In this document: in pieces, positions 9,908-18,535 of the stretch
Numbering within the stretch: position 1 is the first letter of the stretch
How the letters are laid out: each line of letters opens with the position of its first letter
Source of the DNA: Prorocentrum cordatum
Lineage: Eukaryota > Sar > Dinophyceae > Prorocentrales > Prorocentraceae
Reading direction: 5' to 3'
DNA length: 64,000 nucleotides
Assembly: GCA_963575745.1 (NCBI GenBank)
Contig: CAUYUJ010017852.1
Coordinates: 50,001-114,000 of the forward strand
Program-made: the position numbers and the translations under genes
Notes under the pieces: model-generated
Told to the model about the DNA's origin: nothing
The model's input: only the letters and a program-made list of their open reading frames with translations
The model's database searches: none

Positions 9908-10648
9908 ATGTTGTTGTGCGAGGCACAGGCCAGGATATTCAAATCAGGGGGTACATCCAGGTTCATACAAGGAGTTCTCCGGCTGGTCTTGCAAGCGCAC
10001 CACTTCAATGACATGTTGCACGAAGTACCTGCGTCTATAAGTACAGAAGCATTCAGAGACAACCCCCTTAACCGTTTGGTGCAGGTAGAGCGTGGCAGGG
10101 TTTTTACAAATTTAGCACGTCAAATCGATGCTGGTATACACCCGACTTCGATGTTCGAAGACCCTGTTTTTAACAAGTGTGCTAACGGGATCCGGCGAAC
10201 AGCTCACCAGAGCGAATGCGATTGGCGTCGTGATGGCCTGCGGATCAAATGCAAGAGTTCTCAGATGCCTTTGTCTTCTTCTGAACAGCGATGGAGAATC
10301 AGGTTTTGCGGGGTCAAGCTTGCATACCAGGCTGTGAGAGTAATTCCTGCGTTCGACGAGTTGTTTCTTGTGCTATTCCCCCCGAGCCACTTGTATTTTT
10401 ACATTCGCAGTGGAACCTTGGGTGTTACGACCGTTGGTCGGGAAATGACGCATTCAAGAGGACATGACATTGAGTTTGGTGGCCCCCGTGGTGAAGGGAA
10501 CTGGGACAGGGCCTTGGTGAAGATATTGCGGCACTTGGACTGCATGTCTAATAGTTGTTCCCGTTTGGCAGTGATGGAATGCACAGATCCACGCGTTCAA
10601 GGATATTGCAGCTTGATTTTTCGAAGTTCAAGGAAGACATCTATGTAG
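9908..10648 (+). CDS. PD-(D/E)XK nuclease-like protein, domain copy 1 (active-site Glu lost)
   Basis: 246 residues from the ATG at 9908, the first in-frame ATG downstream of the leader relics. The domain covers about residues 52-222: VERG (60-63), CDW with Asp105, then RIKCKSS (112-118), a strand reading RFCGVKLAY, FDEL (149-152), and a C-terminal GPRGEGNWDRALVKILRHLD helix. A D..E-x-K arrangement around CKSS is typical of PD-(D/E)XK nuclease folds; the assignment is by motif pattern only. The sister copy just downstream reads RIECKSS, so here the catalytic Glu is replaced by Lys114 (codon AAA at 10247-10249, one transition from GAA). It is therefore probably not catalytic. It overlaps the next frame by 70 nt, and its last ~22 residues after VMEC look like readthrough out of the domain. 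Substrate and role are unknown. Confidence 0.65.
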   Translation: MLLCEAQARIFKSGGTSRFIQGVLRLVLQAHHFNDMLHEVPASISTEAFRDNPLNRLVQVERGRVFTNLARQIDAGIHPTSMFEDPVFNKCANGIRRTAHQSECDWRRDGLRIKCKSSQMPLSSSEQRWRIRFCGVKLAYQAVRVIPAFDELFLVLFPPSHLYFYIRSGTLGVTTVGREMTHSRGHDIEFGGPRGEGNWDRALVKILRHLDCMSNSCSRLAVMECTDPRVQGYCSLIFRSSRKTSM

Positions 10649-11136
10649 ACAGCCCTCTGGGCAGAGCATCGCCCGTGGAGCGGGGTCTTCGAATCGAATC
10701 GCTGGCTCGTAAGGTGGAATCCATGGTGCACGACGGGTCGGTCATCACGGATGCAGATCGCAGTAGCAGAGTGCGGTGCGATTGGAAGCGGGGTGATATG
10801 CGCATTGAGTGCAAGAGTTCCAGCTTGCAATGGGAGCGTTCTCGTGAGTGCTGGAGTCTTCGCTTTACGGGAATAGAAATGGCTGGTTGCCTTGGCGGCA
10901 GCATACGCGGTTTCGATGAATTGCTTCTCTGTGTATATACACCGAGGGGTATTTATATCTATCGCCACGACCTTGCCTTGGGTATGTCATCGAGCGGTCA
11001 TATCACGAAGTGGAGCGGGCATCAGGTCCGATTATATGGCCCTCGCAAGCAGTATGAGTGGCAGACAGCCCTCAACGCGCTCCTTTTGAAGCTTGATGGT
11101 TCAGGGTGCCAGCGAATAGCCTGGATTCGTTGGTAG
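10579..11136 (+). CDS. PD-(D/E)XK nuclease-like protein, domain copy 2 (motif intact)
   Basis: 185 residues from ATG 10579 to TAG 11134-11136, in a different frame from copy 1. It aligns with copy 1 along its length: SPLGRASPVERG (25-36), Asp68 in CDW, Glu77 and Lys79 in RIECKSS, WSLRFTGIEMA, FDELLLCVY (112-120), YIYRHDLALG, YGPRKQYEW and ALLLKLD. All three residues expected of a PD-(D/E)XK site are present. The two copies may once have formed one two-domain protein: copy 1 ends at the position equivalent to the end of copy 2, and the next domain begins about 25 codons later after a frame change. Alternatively they are separate overlapping frames on one transcript. The exact start is uncertain. 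Family placement is from motif pattern, not a search. Confidence 0.7.
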   Translation: MHRSTRSRILQLDFSKFKEDIYVDSPLGRASPVERGLRIESLARKVESMVHDGSVITDADRSSRVRCDWKRGDMRIECKSSSLQWERSRECWSLRFTGIEMAGCLGGSIRGFDELLLCVYTPRGIYIYRHDLALGMSSSGHITKWSGHQVRLYGPRKQYEWQTALNALLLKLDGSGCQRIAWIRW

Positions 11137-11577
11137 GAAAAGGTGTAACATGTTCGTGTTACCAATGACTTTCGGAATAGGCGCGAACCCCAAACTTGGT
11201 CGGAGGCGGGACGACATGCAGGGTGTCAGACGTTCATCCTGGAGCCCAACATTTTATTGGGAATTGGCGCCGTTGGAGATCCAAACGAGGCATAGTCTGC
11301 CCGGAAGCACGGGCAGTCTTTTCAGACTTGCTTCAAGCGGACCCAGAAGCGCAGCACACGGATCGTTGACGGCAGGGGGGGCCAGTTGCAGCAAACGGTT
11401 TTGTAGCAGTGCCTCGGCATTTTGGCGTTTCACCATTCTTCGTTGTCAGCTGCAGGAGCCGCCGATGTTTTGGGTATTCCACTCTGATAGGGGTAGTGTT
11501 TCGTTGACCGGCTGTCACGCTAACCGCTAGATGTTACCGAAGTCGAGTTCGGACAGAGGGCGTGACCGAAAAAAAAA
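11137..11577 (+). other. 3' untranslated region and poly(A) remnant of the retrocopy
   Basis: About 430 nt of non-repetitive sequence with no long conserved frame, ending in nine A residues (11569-11577) directly against the resumed CCAAGAGG repeat. The A-run at the edge of the unique insert is the expected 3' end of a retroposed mRNA. Confidence 0.7.
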
Positions 11578-12145
11578 GCGCCCAGGAGGCCTCCAAGATG
11601 GCTTCAGGACCGCCCAAGAGGCTCCCGAGACGGTTCCAAGAGGTCTCCAAGATGGTCGAACATGGCCTCCAAGCATGCTGAGATGGCCTCCGAGACGGCT
11701 CTGAAGCTCCTCAAGAGGGCCCAAGTCGGCCCAGAGAGGCTCCCAAGACGTCTTCCGACGACGTCAGACGGGCCCAGAACGCCCTAAGATTGCCAAAGAG
11801 GCCCCCAAGAAGATTTCGACGACCCTCAAGAGGCCCAAGAAGGCTCCCGAGAGACCTCCAAGAGGCCTCAAGGAAGCTCCCAGGAGGCCCCAAAAGTGAC
11901 CCAACAGGCTCCCGCGAGGTCTCCCCCGAAGAGGCGATTTTGAGGGCACTCCCAGGGGGACTTTAATGAAGGATCCCCCTTTTTGATGGATATCCTTCGA
12001 GATCGCCCCAGGGACGAGCCCAAGGCACCGACGACGGTCCCAAGAGATTCCTAAGAGGACTCCGGAAGCTCCCAAGTTTGTTCCAAGAGGGCCCCGATAC
12101 TGTGCCAAGATGCCTCCAAGAGGCTCCCAGAGCGATATTTCCCGC
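11578..12145 (-). repeat. CCAAGAGG-type repeat block (continuation)
   Basis: Begins CCCAGGAGGCCTCCAAGATGG immediately after the A-run; the retrocopy splits this block from 9116-9751. The patch at 11940-12000 (CCCAGGGGGACTTTAATGAAGG) is a spacer of different composition. Confidence 0.8.
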
Positions 12146-12159
12146 GTTTATGGGTGACT

Positions 12160-12900
12160 CCCGTCGTCTTCGTCGTCGTCGTCCTCGTCGTCGTCGTTAT
12201 CGTCGTTGCCCCCCCGAGCCTGGCGCTGGGGGAGGGTGGAGGGGGGAGGCTGGATCATAAGGAGGAGGGAGAAGGAGGCGGAGGAGAGGGAGGAAGAGGA
12301 GGAGGCATGAGGAGGGAGGAGGGGGGACGAGTTGGGAAGACGAGGGAGGAGGCGGAAGGATGAGCAGGAGGATGGAGGAGGAGGGAGCAAGGAGGAGGAG
12401 GAGGGAAGAGGATGGAGGAGGGGAGGAGAGGAGGGGGAGGAGAGGAGGGGGAGGAGGGGGAGGAGGGGCAGGAGGTTGGATGACCGAATACAGGAGCAAG
12501 TGTGATGAAGACTATGGTGATTCTGACGGTGGTGATGCTGATGAAGATTTTGATGGTGGCGATCATGATGAGTATGAAGATGATGTCGGTGATGGCAATA
12601 ATTCGGACTTCAACGACGACGATGTTGAGGATGATGGTGAAACTTACCGGGATGATGACGATGAGAAGATGAGGATGATGATGGTGGTGGCGAGGACGAC
12701 GAGGACGATGACGACGACGAGAATGATGATGATGCTGATGATGATGTTGATGATGATGATGATACTTATGATGATGTTGATGATGGTGATGATGATGACG
12801 ATGATGATGCTGATGATGATGCTGATGATGATGATGGTGGTGGTGGTGGTGGTACTGAGGATGCTGATGATGGTGATGATGAGAATATGATTACATGTGC
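12160..12900 (+). repeat. CGT, AGG and GAT triplet tracts
   Basis: 12165-12215 is CGTCGT-rich, 12250-12480 AGG-rich and 12520-12890 a long GATGAT/GATGTT tract. A 176-codon frame across the last two is Met/Asp/Arg repeats and is rejected as a gene. Confidence 0.85.
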
Positions 12901-12904
12901 ACGA

Positions 12905-13213
12905 TTTGTTTCTTATTCCCCATATCCTAAGATGGGGTTCTTGTTATTACTTGGACGCCTCCTACTCCTCCTCCTCCTCCTTCCTCCTCCTCTTTTCTCC
13001 CCCCCTCCTGTCGGACATACTTAGACTTGCTCATACACAGACTTACTCATACTCAGACTTACCCATACTCAGACTTACTCATACTCAGACTTACTCACAC
13101 TCAGACATACTCATATACAGACTTACTCATACACAGACTTACTCATACACAGTATTAGTCATACCCAGACGTACACATACACAGACTTACTCATACACAG
13201 ACTTACTCATACT
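12905..13213 (+). repeat. Composite repeat head plus CAGACTTACTCATA minisatellite
   Basis: 12925-12965 contains CCTAAGATGGGGTTCTTG and TTACTTGGACGCCTCC, the reverse complement of 5515-5560. A TCC tract follows, then about 190 bp of CAGACTTACTCATAC-like 12-18 bp words (13020-13213), which lead directly into the 152-bp satellite. Confidence 0.75.
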
Positions 13214-13972
13214 CAGCACCCCTAAGGGGAGCCGCCAGGGGTGGTTGCACGGGCTCGTTCGCGGCCATTTTGTGGGGATGTCTCAGGCGGTTTGCCTGTT
13301 TCTGTGCCCAACATCCTTCGCTTTCGGAGCAGATTTGGAGGATGTCTCGAGCGAGGCGCTCATTTCAGCACCCCTAAGGGGAGCCGCCAGGGGTGGTTGC
13401 ACGGGCTCGTTCGCGGCCATTTTGTGGGGATGTCTCAGGCGGTTTGCCTGTTTCTGTGCCCAACATCCTTCGCTTTCGGAGCAGATTTGGAGGATGTCTC
13501 GAGCGAGGCGCTCATTTCAGCACCCCTAAGGGGAGCCGCCAGGGGTGGTTGCACGGGCTCGTTCGCGGCCATTTTGTGGGGATGTCTCAGGCGGTTTGCC
13601 TGTTTCTGTGCCCAACATCCTTCGCTTTCGGAGCAGATTTGGAGGATGTCTCGAGCGAGGCGCTCATTTCAGCACCCCTAAGGGGAGCCGCCAGGGGTGG
13701 TTGCACGGGCTCGTTCGCGGCCATTTTGTGGGGATGTCTCAGGCGGTTTGCCTGTTTCTGTGCCCAACATCCTTCGCTTCGGAGCAGATTTGGAGGATGT
13801 CTCGAGCGAGGCGCTCATTTCAGCACCCCTAAGGGGAGCCGCCAGGGGTGGTTGCACGGGCTCGTTCGCGGCCATTTTGTGGGGATGTCTCAGGCGGTTT
13901 GCCTGTTTCTGTGCCCAACATCCTTCGCTTTCGGAGCAGATTTGGAGGATGTCTCGAGCGAGGCGCTCATTT
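13214..13972 (+). repeat. 152-bp satellite, five tandem units
   Basis: Units start CAGCACCCCTAAGGGGAGCC at 13214, 13366, 13518, 13670 and 13821. They are nearly identical; unit 4 is 151 bp because it lacks one T in CTTTCGG. No unit contains a stop in any forward frame, so all three frames stay open for hundreds of codons. These frames are by-products of the period (152 is not a multiple of 3). After 13972 a related but diverged unit fades out near 14035. Confidence 0.95.
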
Positions 13973-14039
13973 TCACCCCCCAGGTGGGCCAGATTTTGAG
14001 GATGTCTCGATCGGTTTGCTAGTTTTGGTGGCCAGGCTC

Positions 14040-14336
14040 GTGGGCGCAGATTCTTCTCAGGATGCCACAGGAGGCTCCAACAGGCTCCAGGAGGCTCCAG
14101 GAGACCACATGAGGTCCCAGGAGGCATCAGGAGGCCACAGAAAGACTCAAGAGGCTACAGGATGTCCCAAGAGGCTCCAGGAGGCCCCAGGAAGCTCCAG
14201 AAGGCTTCAGGAAACCACAGGAGGCCCCAGGAGGCAACAGGAAGCGCCAGGAGGCCTCGGAAGGCAACAGGAGGCCCCGAGAGGCCCCAGGAGCAGGAGG
14301 CCTCAGAAGGCAACAGGAGTGGCTCCAATCCCATGT
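14040..14336 (+). repeat. CCAGGAGG imperfect repeat
   Basis: AGGAGGCYCCAGGAGGCC words at roughly 12-nt spacing, a CCAGG variant of the CCAAG blocks. Confidence 0.75.
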
Positions 14337-14605
14337 GTTTTACGTATGCTCCTATCGATTGGGCCTCACCTGGAGCACGATTCTTTGATGTTCTACGTAT
14401 GTTTCTATAGATGGTCCTTCTCCTGTGTACACAATCCTAAATGTTTTACTCATGTTCCTATGTATTGGGCCTCTCCTGGGGCACGAGTCCTTGGTGTTTT
14501 ACGCGTGTTCCTATAGATTGCCCTTCTCCTGTGGCTCTAATCCGCAATGTTTTATGTACGTCTGTTGCTATAGATTGCGCCTCTCCTGGGGCACGAAACC
14601 TTCCT
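14337..14605 (+). repeat. 53-bp satellite, five units in a dimeric pattern
   Basis: Units begin GTTTTACGTATG or a variant at 14337, 14390, 14443, 14496 and 14549, exactly 53 bp apart. Units 1, 3 and 5 share GGCCTC(A/T)CCTGG(A/G)GCACGA or a close variant; units 2 and 4 share CCTTCTCCTGTG. The real repeat is therefore a 106-bp dimer. Confidence 0.85.
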
Positions 14606-14889
14606 AGGAGGTCCCAGGAGGTCCCAAGAGGCTCCTGGAGACCCCAGGAAGCCCCAGTAGGTTTCAGGAGGCCCCAGGAGGCCCCAGGCTCATGCACAGA
14701 GACGCGCTCGTACTACTGAGGCTCATTCACACTCCAATTCATTCGCAGTTAGATTGATGTCCAGACCGTCACAACTGAAGCCCGTTAATATTCGAAAGCT
14801 CTTGCGCCTAGACATTCACGGCGGACAGGTCCATGCGAGTAGATGCACATATGGGGAGCTCCACGCAGTGAATAATCCTAGTGGCTTTC
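14606..14889. other. CCAGGAGG tail, then unassigned sequence
   Basis: 14606-14692 continues CCAGGAGGTCC words. 14693-14889 has no repeat with copies here and no supported gene. Confidence 0.4.
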
Positions 14890-15650
14890 CGCCCAACCCA
14901 CCGCCGTGCTAGGGTGCTAGGGTTGTAGGGTTGATGCCTCTTGTATGTGTGTGTCGGGGTGTCCTGGGCAGCTTCTCGGTGGCCTGTTGGACGCAGTTCG
15001 GGGGCCTTTTCGGGACAGTTGCGGGGCCTGTTGGGCATCTTGGGGCCTATTGGGGTCCCCATGAGGCCTCCTGGGGGGCCTCTCAGAGGCCTCGTGGGCT
15101 TTCTTGGGAGCCTCTTGCGCCGGAAGACTCGAAGTGTTGGGTCGGGTTCCTTCTCTGGGGCTTTTGTTGGGTCCGTCTTGGGGCCCTCTCGGAGCGCCTT
15201 GGGTGCCTCTGAGGTAGTCCTGGAGCTTTCTTGGGCCGTCTTGGGGCCCTCTTGAGTAGCCTTGGGGCTCCTTGGGCAGTTTTGGGGCGCTCTTGGGAGC
15301 CTGTTTGGCTGCCTTGGTGCGATCTTCGGGGCCTCTTGGGCCGTCTTGGAGCGTCGGAAACCCGAAAAGGCGAGCATGTCAAAATCCATCAAAAACTATC
15401 GGACAACAGACGATTTTGGCCTCATGAGCCCCGTTTGGGGGTGCTGTTGGAGTGCTCTTGGGGCCTCTTGGGGGGCCGTTTGGGCGTTCTTCGGGCCTCA
15501 TGGGAATTCTTGGAGACGTCTTGGGCCGTCTTAGAGGCTTCTTGAAGGCCTTTGGGGCCGTCATGACGCCATCTTGGGCCGTCTTGGGTACATCTTGGGC
15601 CGTCTTCGAAATATCTTGCAGCAATCTTGGGCTCTCTGGCATCCGGGGTG
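14890..15650 (+). repeat. CTTGG-type repeat block with border sequence
   Basis: The border CCACCGCCGTGCTAGGGTG (about 14897-14915) is a diverged form of CCACCGTGCCTGGGTTG. TCTTGGGGCC words follow to 15640, interrupted at about 15350-15420 by the spacer GGAAACCCGAAAAGGCGAGC. Confidence 0.8.
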
Positions 15651-15931
15651 GCACTCTGCTGTGTTTCCCACGACCCGACCCCCCTCTGGAAAACGGAGCA
15701 CAGCGCGTCCCCCCCCCCCACCCCACCGCCCCCCCCCTACCCCGGCAGAGCCACCCCAGCCTCCCCCCCAGCAGAGCAGAAGCTCAGGAACTGAAGCTGA
15801 GGCTACATCGACAACTGTTTCAAACTCACACGCCGGATCGGTGGTTACATACATATATATATATATATACATACACATATATATATACATATATATGTAT
15901 ATATATACATACACATATATATATATATATG

Positions 15932-15985
<54 letters not shown>
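15651..15985 (+). repeat. C-rich stretch then (TA)n/(CATATA)n
   Basis: 15690-15765 is C-rich. 15847-15983 is TATATA/CATACA dinucleotide repeat ending in A7, which appears to be the edge of the unit that starts the next CTTGG block. Confidence 0.9.
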
Positions 15986-15988
<3 letters not shown>

Positions 15989-16026
15989 AGAAATACATCA
16001 ACAGCAGAAAACATAAGAGGCGACCT

Positions 16027-16615
16027 TCGGACCATCCTGCCACCGTGCCTGGGTTGCGGGTTCGAAGCCCAGTGAATAATGTTCGTTGGGTTCTCGTGGA
16101 AGGCCTCCCGGGAGCCGCTTGGAGGCAGTTCGGACGCCTCTTGGGGGCCGTTTTGGGACCTCGTTGGGGCCTCTTGGGGGCCTGTTGGAGCCTCTTGGGG
16201 GCCTCGTTGGGCCTCCTGGGCGCCTCTTAGGGCCTCATGCGGGCCTCTTGGAGCGGAAGGCTCGGATTTTTGGTTAGTGTTCCCTCCCTTTGGGGCCGTC
16301 TTGGGGCCCTCTTGGGCCGTTTCGGGGCCCTCTTGGAGGCCTCTTGGGTTGTCTTGGGCTATGTTGGGGCGGTCGTGGGGGCCTCTTAGCAGAATAGGCG
16401 AGAACGCCCAAACTCGGCAAAAACCCAAGGGACAATGATTATTGTATTCTCTCTGGGCTGTCTTGGGTGGTCTCTTGGGAGGCCTCTTTGGGCGTATCGG
16501 AGGCCTCTTGGGCCGTCTGGGGGCCATCTTGAGCGTCTTTGAGCGAACACTCGGCGATTCGGGGCCCTCTTGGACCGTCGCGGGGGCTTCTTAGGGCCCT
16601 CGTGGCCCGGAAAAT
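16027..16615 (+). repeat. CTTGG-type repeat block with tRNA-like border
   Basis: The best-preserved border reads CATCCTGCCACCGTGCCTGG then GTTGCGGGTTCGAAGCCCAG (16034-16073). GGTTCGAAGCC fits the B box of tRNA-type polymerase III promoters, but no A box or cloverleaf is seen, so this is not a tRNA gene. CTTGG words run to about 16590, with a spacer (AGAATAGGCGAGAACGCCC) near 16390. Confidence 0.75.
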
Positions 16616-16703
16616 TGATGCGAGAACACTTCCCCGAACCCAGGAGGCACGCGGGAAGCCTCAAGAGATTGCGGCTCTCGGGGTCCGGGCAAGACCCTTC
16701 AGG

Positions 16704-16915
16704 AGTGAGGACTGAGGCTTTGATAATCAAAGGACGCGAAGATCGGGACAAAATCGGATCGGGATAACTCGAAATCTCTGAGAATCGGCGGGTTTGGAGG
16801 ATGTATTGGGCGCGCGGCCGCTCCAGAGCGTTCTGGAACGCTCTGAGAGCGCTCCGGAACGCTCTGGAGCGATTTATCCCGATCCTAGCCCTGTTTTAAG
16901 TGAGGACTGAGGCTT
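16704..16915. mobile_element. 178-bp inserted element with exact 17-bp target-site duplication
   Basis: AGTGAGGACTGAGGCTT occurs at 16704-16720 and again at 16899-16915 (17 of 17 identical). The insert 16721-16898 has inner inverted repeats AAATCGGATCGGGATAA and TTATCCCGATCCTAG, and a central palindromic set GAGCGTTCTGGAACGCTC and GAGCGCTCCGGAACGCTC related to family M. Confidence 0.8.
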
Positions 16916-18535
16916 AGAGAATTTGGCAAAGGACCTGAGGACACGCCCACTGCGTGCCCAGAGGCACGGCGGCGGACGCAATTCGGGAACTCGCGTGAAA
17001 CAGCATGCGTATGCCATAGGACACGTCAAGAAGCGATGGCCTGGGTAAGAGACGACGCCGTCAGAGGTTTCTGGGAGACGGTAGCTGCTGGCGGTCATTA
17101 GAGCGATGTTCCGCTGCTGGCGGCCATTACTGCTGGGACCCCCAGCTTACACGCTGAGATGAGGAAAAGGATGGAGGTGCGGAGGAGCGCTTTGCCTAAA
17201 GCCAGGTGGGCACATTCCTTGGCTTTCTGCGACAGCTCACCCCCTGCAGCAGTTCGGGTGATCTGAGCGGTCTCGCACGGGGTCCCGCCTGGTCCTTTGG
17301 TGCGGGGTTGTGTCTCACAGCGCTCCAGGTCTCGCAGGGTGGTCGGCCAGGACTCCGCGCACCCACCCGTCTTCCATAAGACGGAGCCAGTATTACACAA
17401 TGGGCAGATCGGACAGACTCCCAGTGTGTGGGCCAGTGAGTGAGATCAATGGAAACACACCGCAACAACATGAATCGGAGACTGTTCGGTCAGTTGGTCA
17501 ACCCACACCTGGAGATCGCCTTCCCTCGTCTGGCCCGAAAACAGATGCAGGAAATAGCCATGCTGGCGAGCGGAGCGGGGAGGGTTGATGGCAAATGGTG
17601 AGCCAGCCAGCAAGGGGGGGTGGGCAGATAAGGCTCCAGCACGGGGATGTCCAATGTCCAAACCTTCGCCCTACAGTACGAGGGGGCAACCATCCGCGAT
17701 GCCCGGCGGTGGGCGAAATCGTCAGTAAGAGTTTTGGCACAGTAGCGGCTTTGCTCCGTATGCCTGGTTTCTCGAGTTTCTGGAATCTCTTCGGAGAAGG
17801 GAGGGGGGGCAACTGTAACGAGACCACGAAACCAGGGTCTGACCCGAGCGAGGCATTTGTAGATCCAGCCGTCTGCATGGAAAAATCCCGCCCACAAATC
17901 AGCCACCGCGTGCCAGGGCTGATTCTTGTGTGTGGGTGGGTCTTCTGCTCTCTCCTTCCCCCCCGCCCGGCTGGGCGCGGCCGCCTGCGCCTGTTCTCAC
18001 CACGGCCCTTCTGGGGCAGCGCCCCGTGGGAACGCCTGGCACTATGACTCTACAGGCTTGCTCCACGTCCGCCGACCCCTTCTGTGAGCGTTGCGGGGCC
18101 AGGAGTGTCTGGCCGGCGGCGTCTTGTGTGAGGGTGCGGTGTCGCGCGCGGGTGGTGGCAGATACGTAGGGGGGCCAAATATGTTTGCGTGATGCCGGTG
18201 GTCTGGGGCGTGTTTTTCCGAGCGCCCTGCGTGCTGTGCACCCGGGTGCGGGGCGTCCTTCTGGGAGGTCGGCCTTTCGACCCGCAACCAAGTGGAGGAC
18301 CACCGGAAGACGAAAGCAGGAGTCGTGTGCGGAAGGTGTGATCAGCGAGGCACCACCGCGAAAGATGTGGCAGATTAGTCGGAACGGGTGAAGAAGCTGT
18401 TGACGTTCGCAGCGCGCACGAAGCAGTTCGCGCGGCAACAACACATTAGCGCCGAGCAAGATAGTGAGCACGTCGCGAGGAAGAGTAAGGCTGTACGCGC
18501 GGAGTGCATTGCAGTTGGCTTGACGGCTTGCAATA
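16916..18535. other. 1.6 kb unassigned region
   Basis: Not repetitive within this window. Minus-strand frames of 126 and 138 codons (17498-17878, 17490-17906) and a 190-codon minus frame (17899-18471) overlap each other in different frames and match nothing I recognise. It could be a decayed retroelement or intronic sequence. Confidence 0.3.

Larger units (their letters stand above)
9752..11577 (+). mobile_element. Retroposed mRNA inserted in a CCAAGAGG repeat
   Basis: The insert has all parts of a reverse-transcribed dinoflagellate mRNA in order: a leader copy plus stacked leader remnants (9754-9803), a 5' leader, coding sequence (9908-11136), a 3' untranslated region, and an A9 run (11569-11577). 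CCAAGAGG repeat flanks it on both sides. AGCG occurs at both junctions (CCCCAAGAGCG|TAGCC on the left, AAAAAGCG|CCCAGG on the right), which may be a short target-site duplication. No intron-like breaks were noticed in the coding part. Confidence 0.8.

Noticed and set aside
12360-12890. 176-codon Met/Asp-rich protein
   Set aside because: It is a translation of AGG and GAT triplet repeats.
13720-13745. Spliced-leader relic (GGCCATTTTGTGGGG) in the satellite
   Set aside because: Only the ATTTTG core matches; CCGTAG and GGCTCAAG are absent and the word is part of every satellite unit.
13241-14022. Repeated Cys-rich secreted-like protein over the 152-bp array
   Set aside because: All three frames are open because the satellite lacks stops; there is no start context, and the frames rotate with the 152-bp period.
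15574-15984. Tyr/Ile-rich protein ends over (TA)n
   Set aside because: Dinucleotide repeat translation.
16034-16073. tRNA gene suggested by GGTTCGAAGCC
   Set aside because: No acceptor stem, anticodon arm or A box can be drawn; it is kept only as a repeat border.
16916-18535. Retroelement gene on the minus strand
   Set aside because: Several open minus frames exist but no reverse transcriptase, RNase H or zinc motif could be placed.
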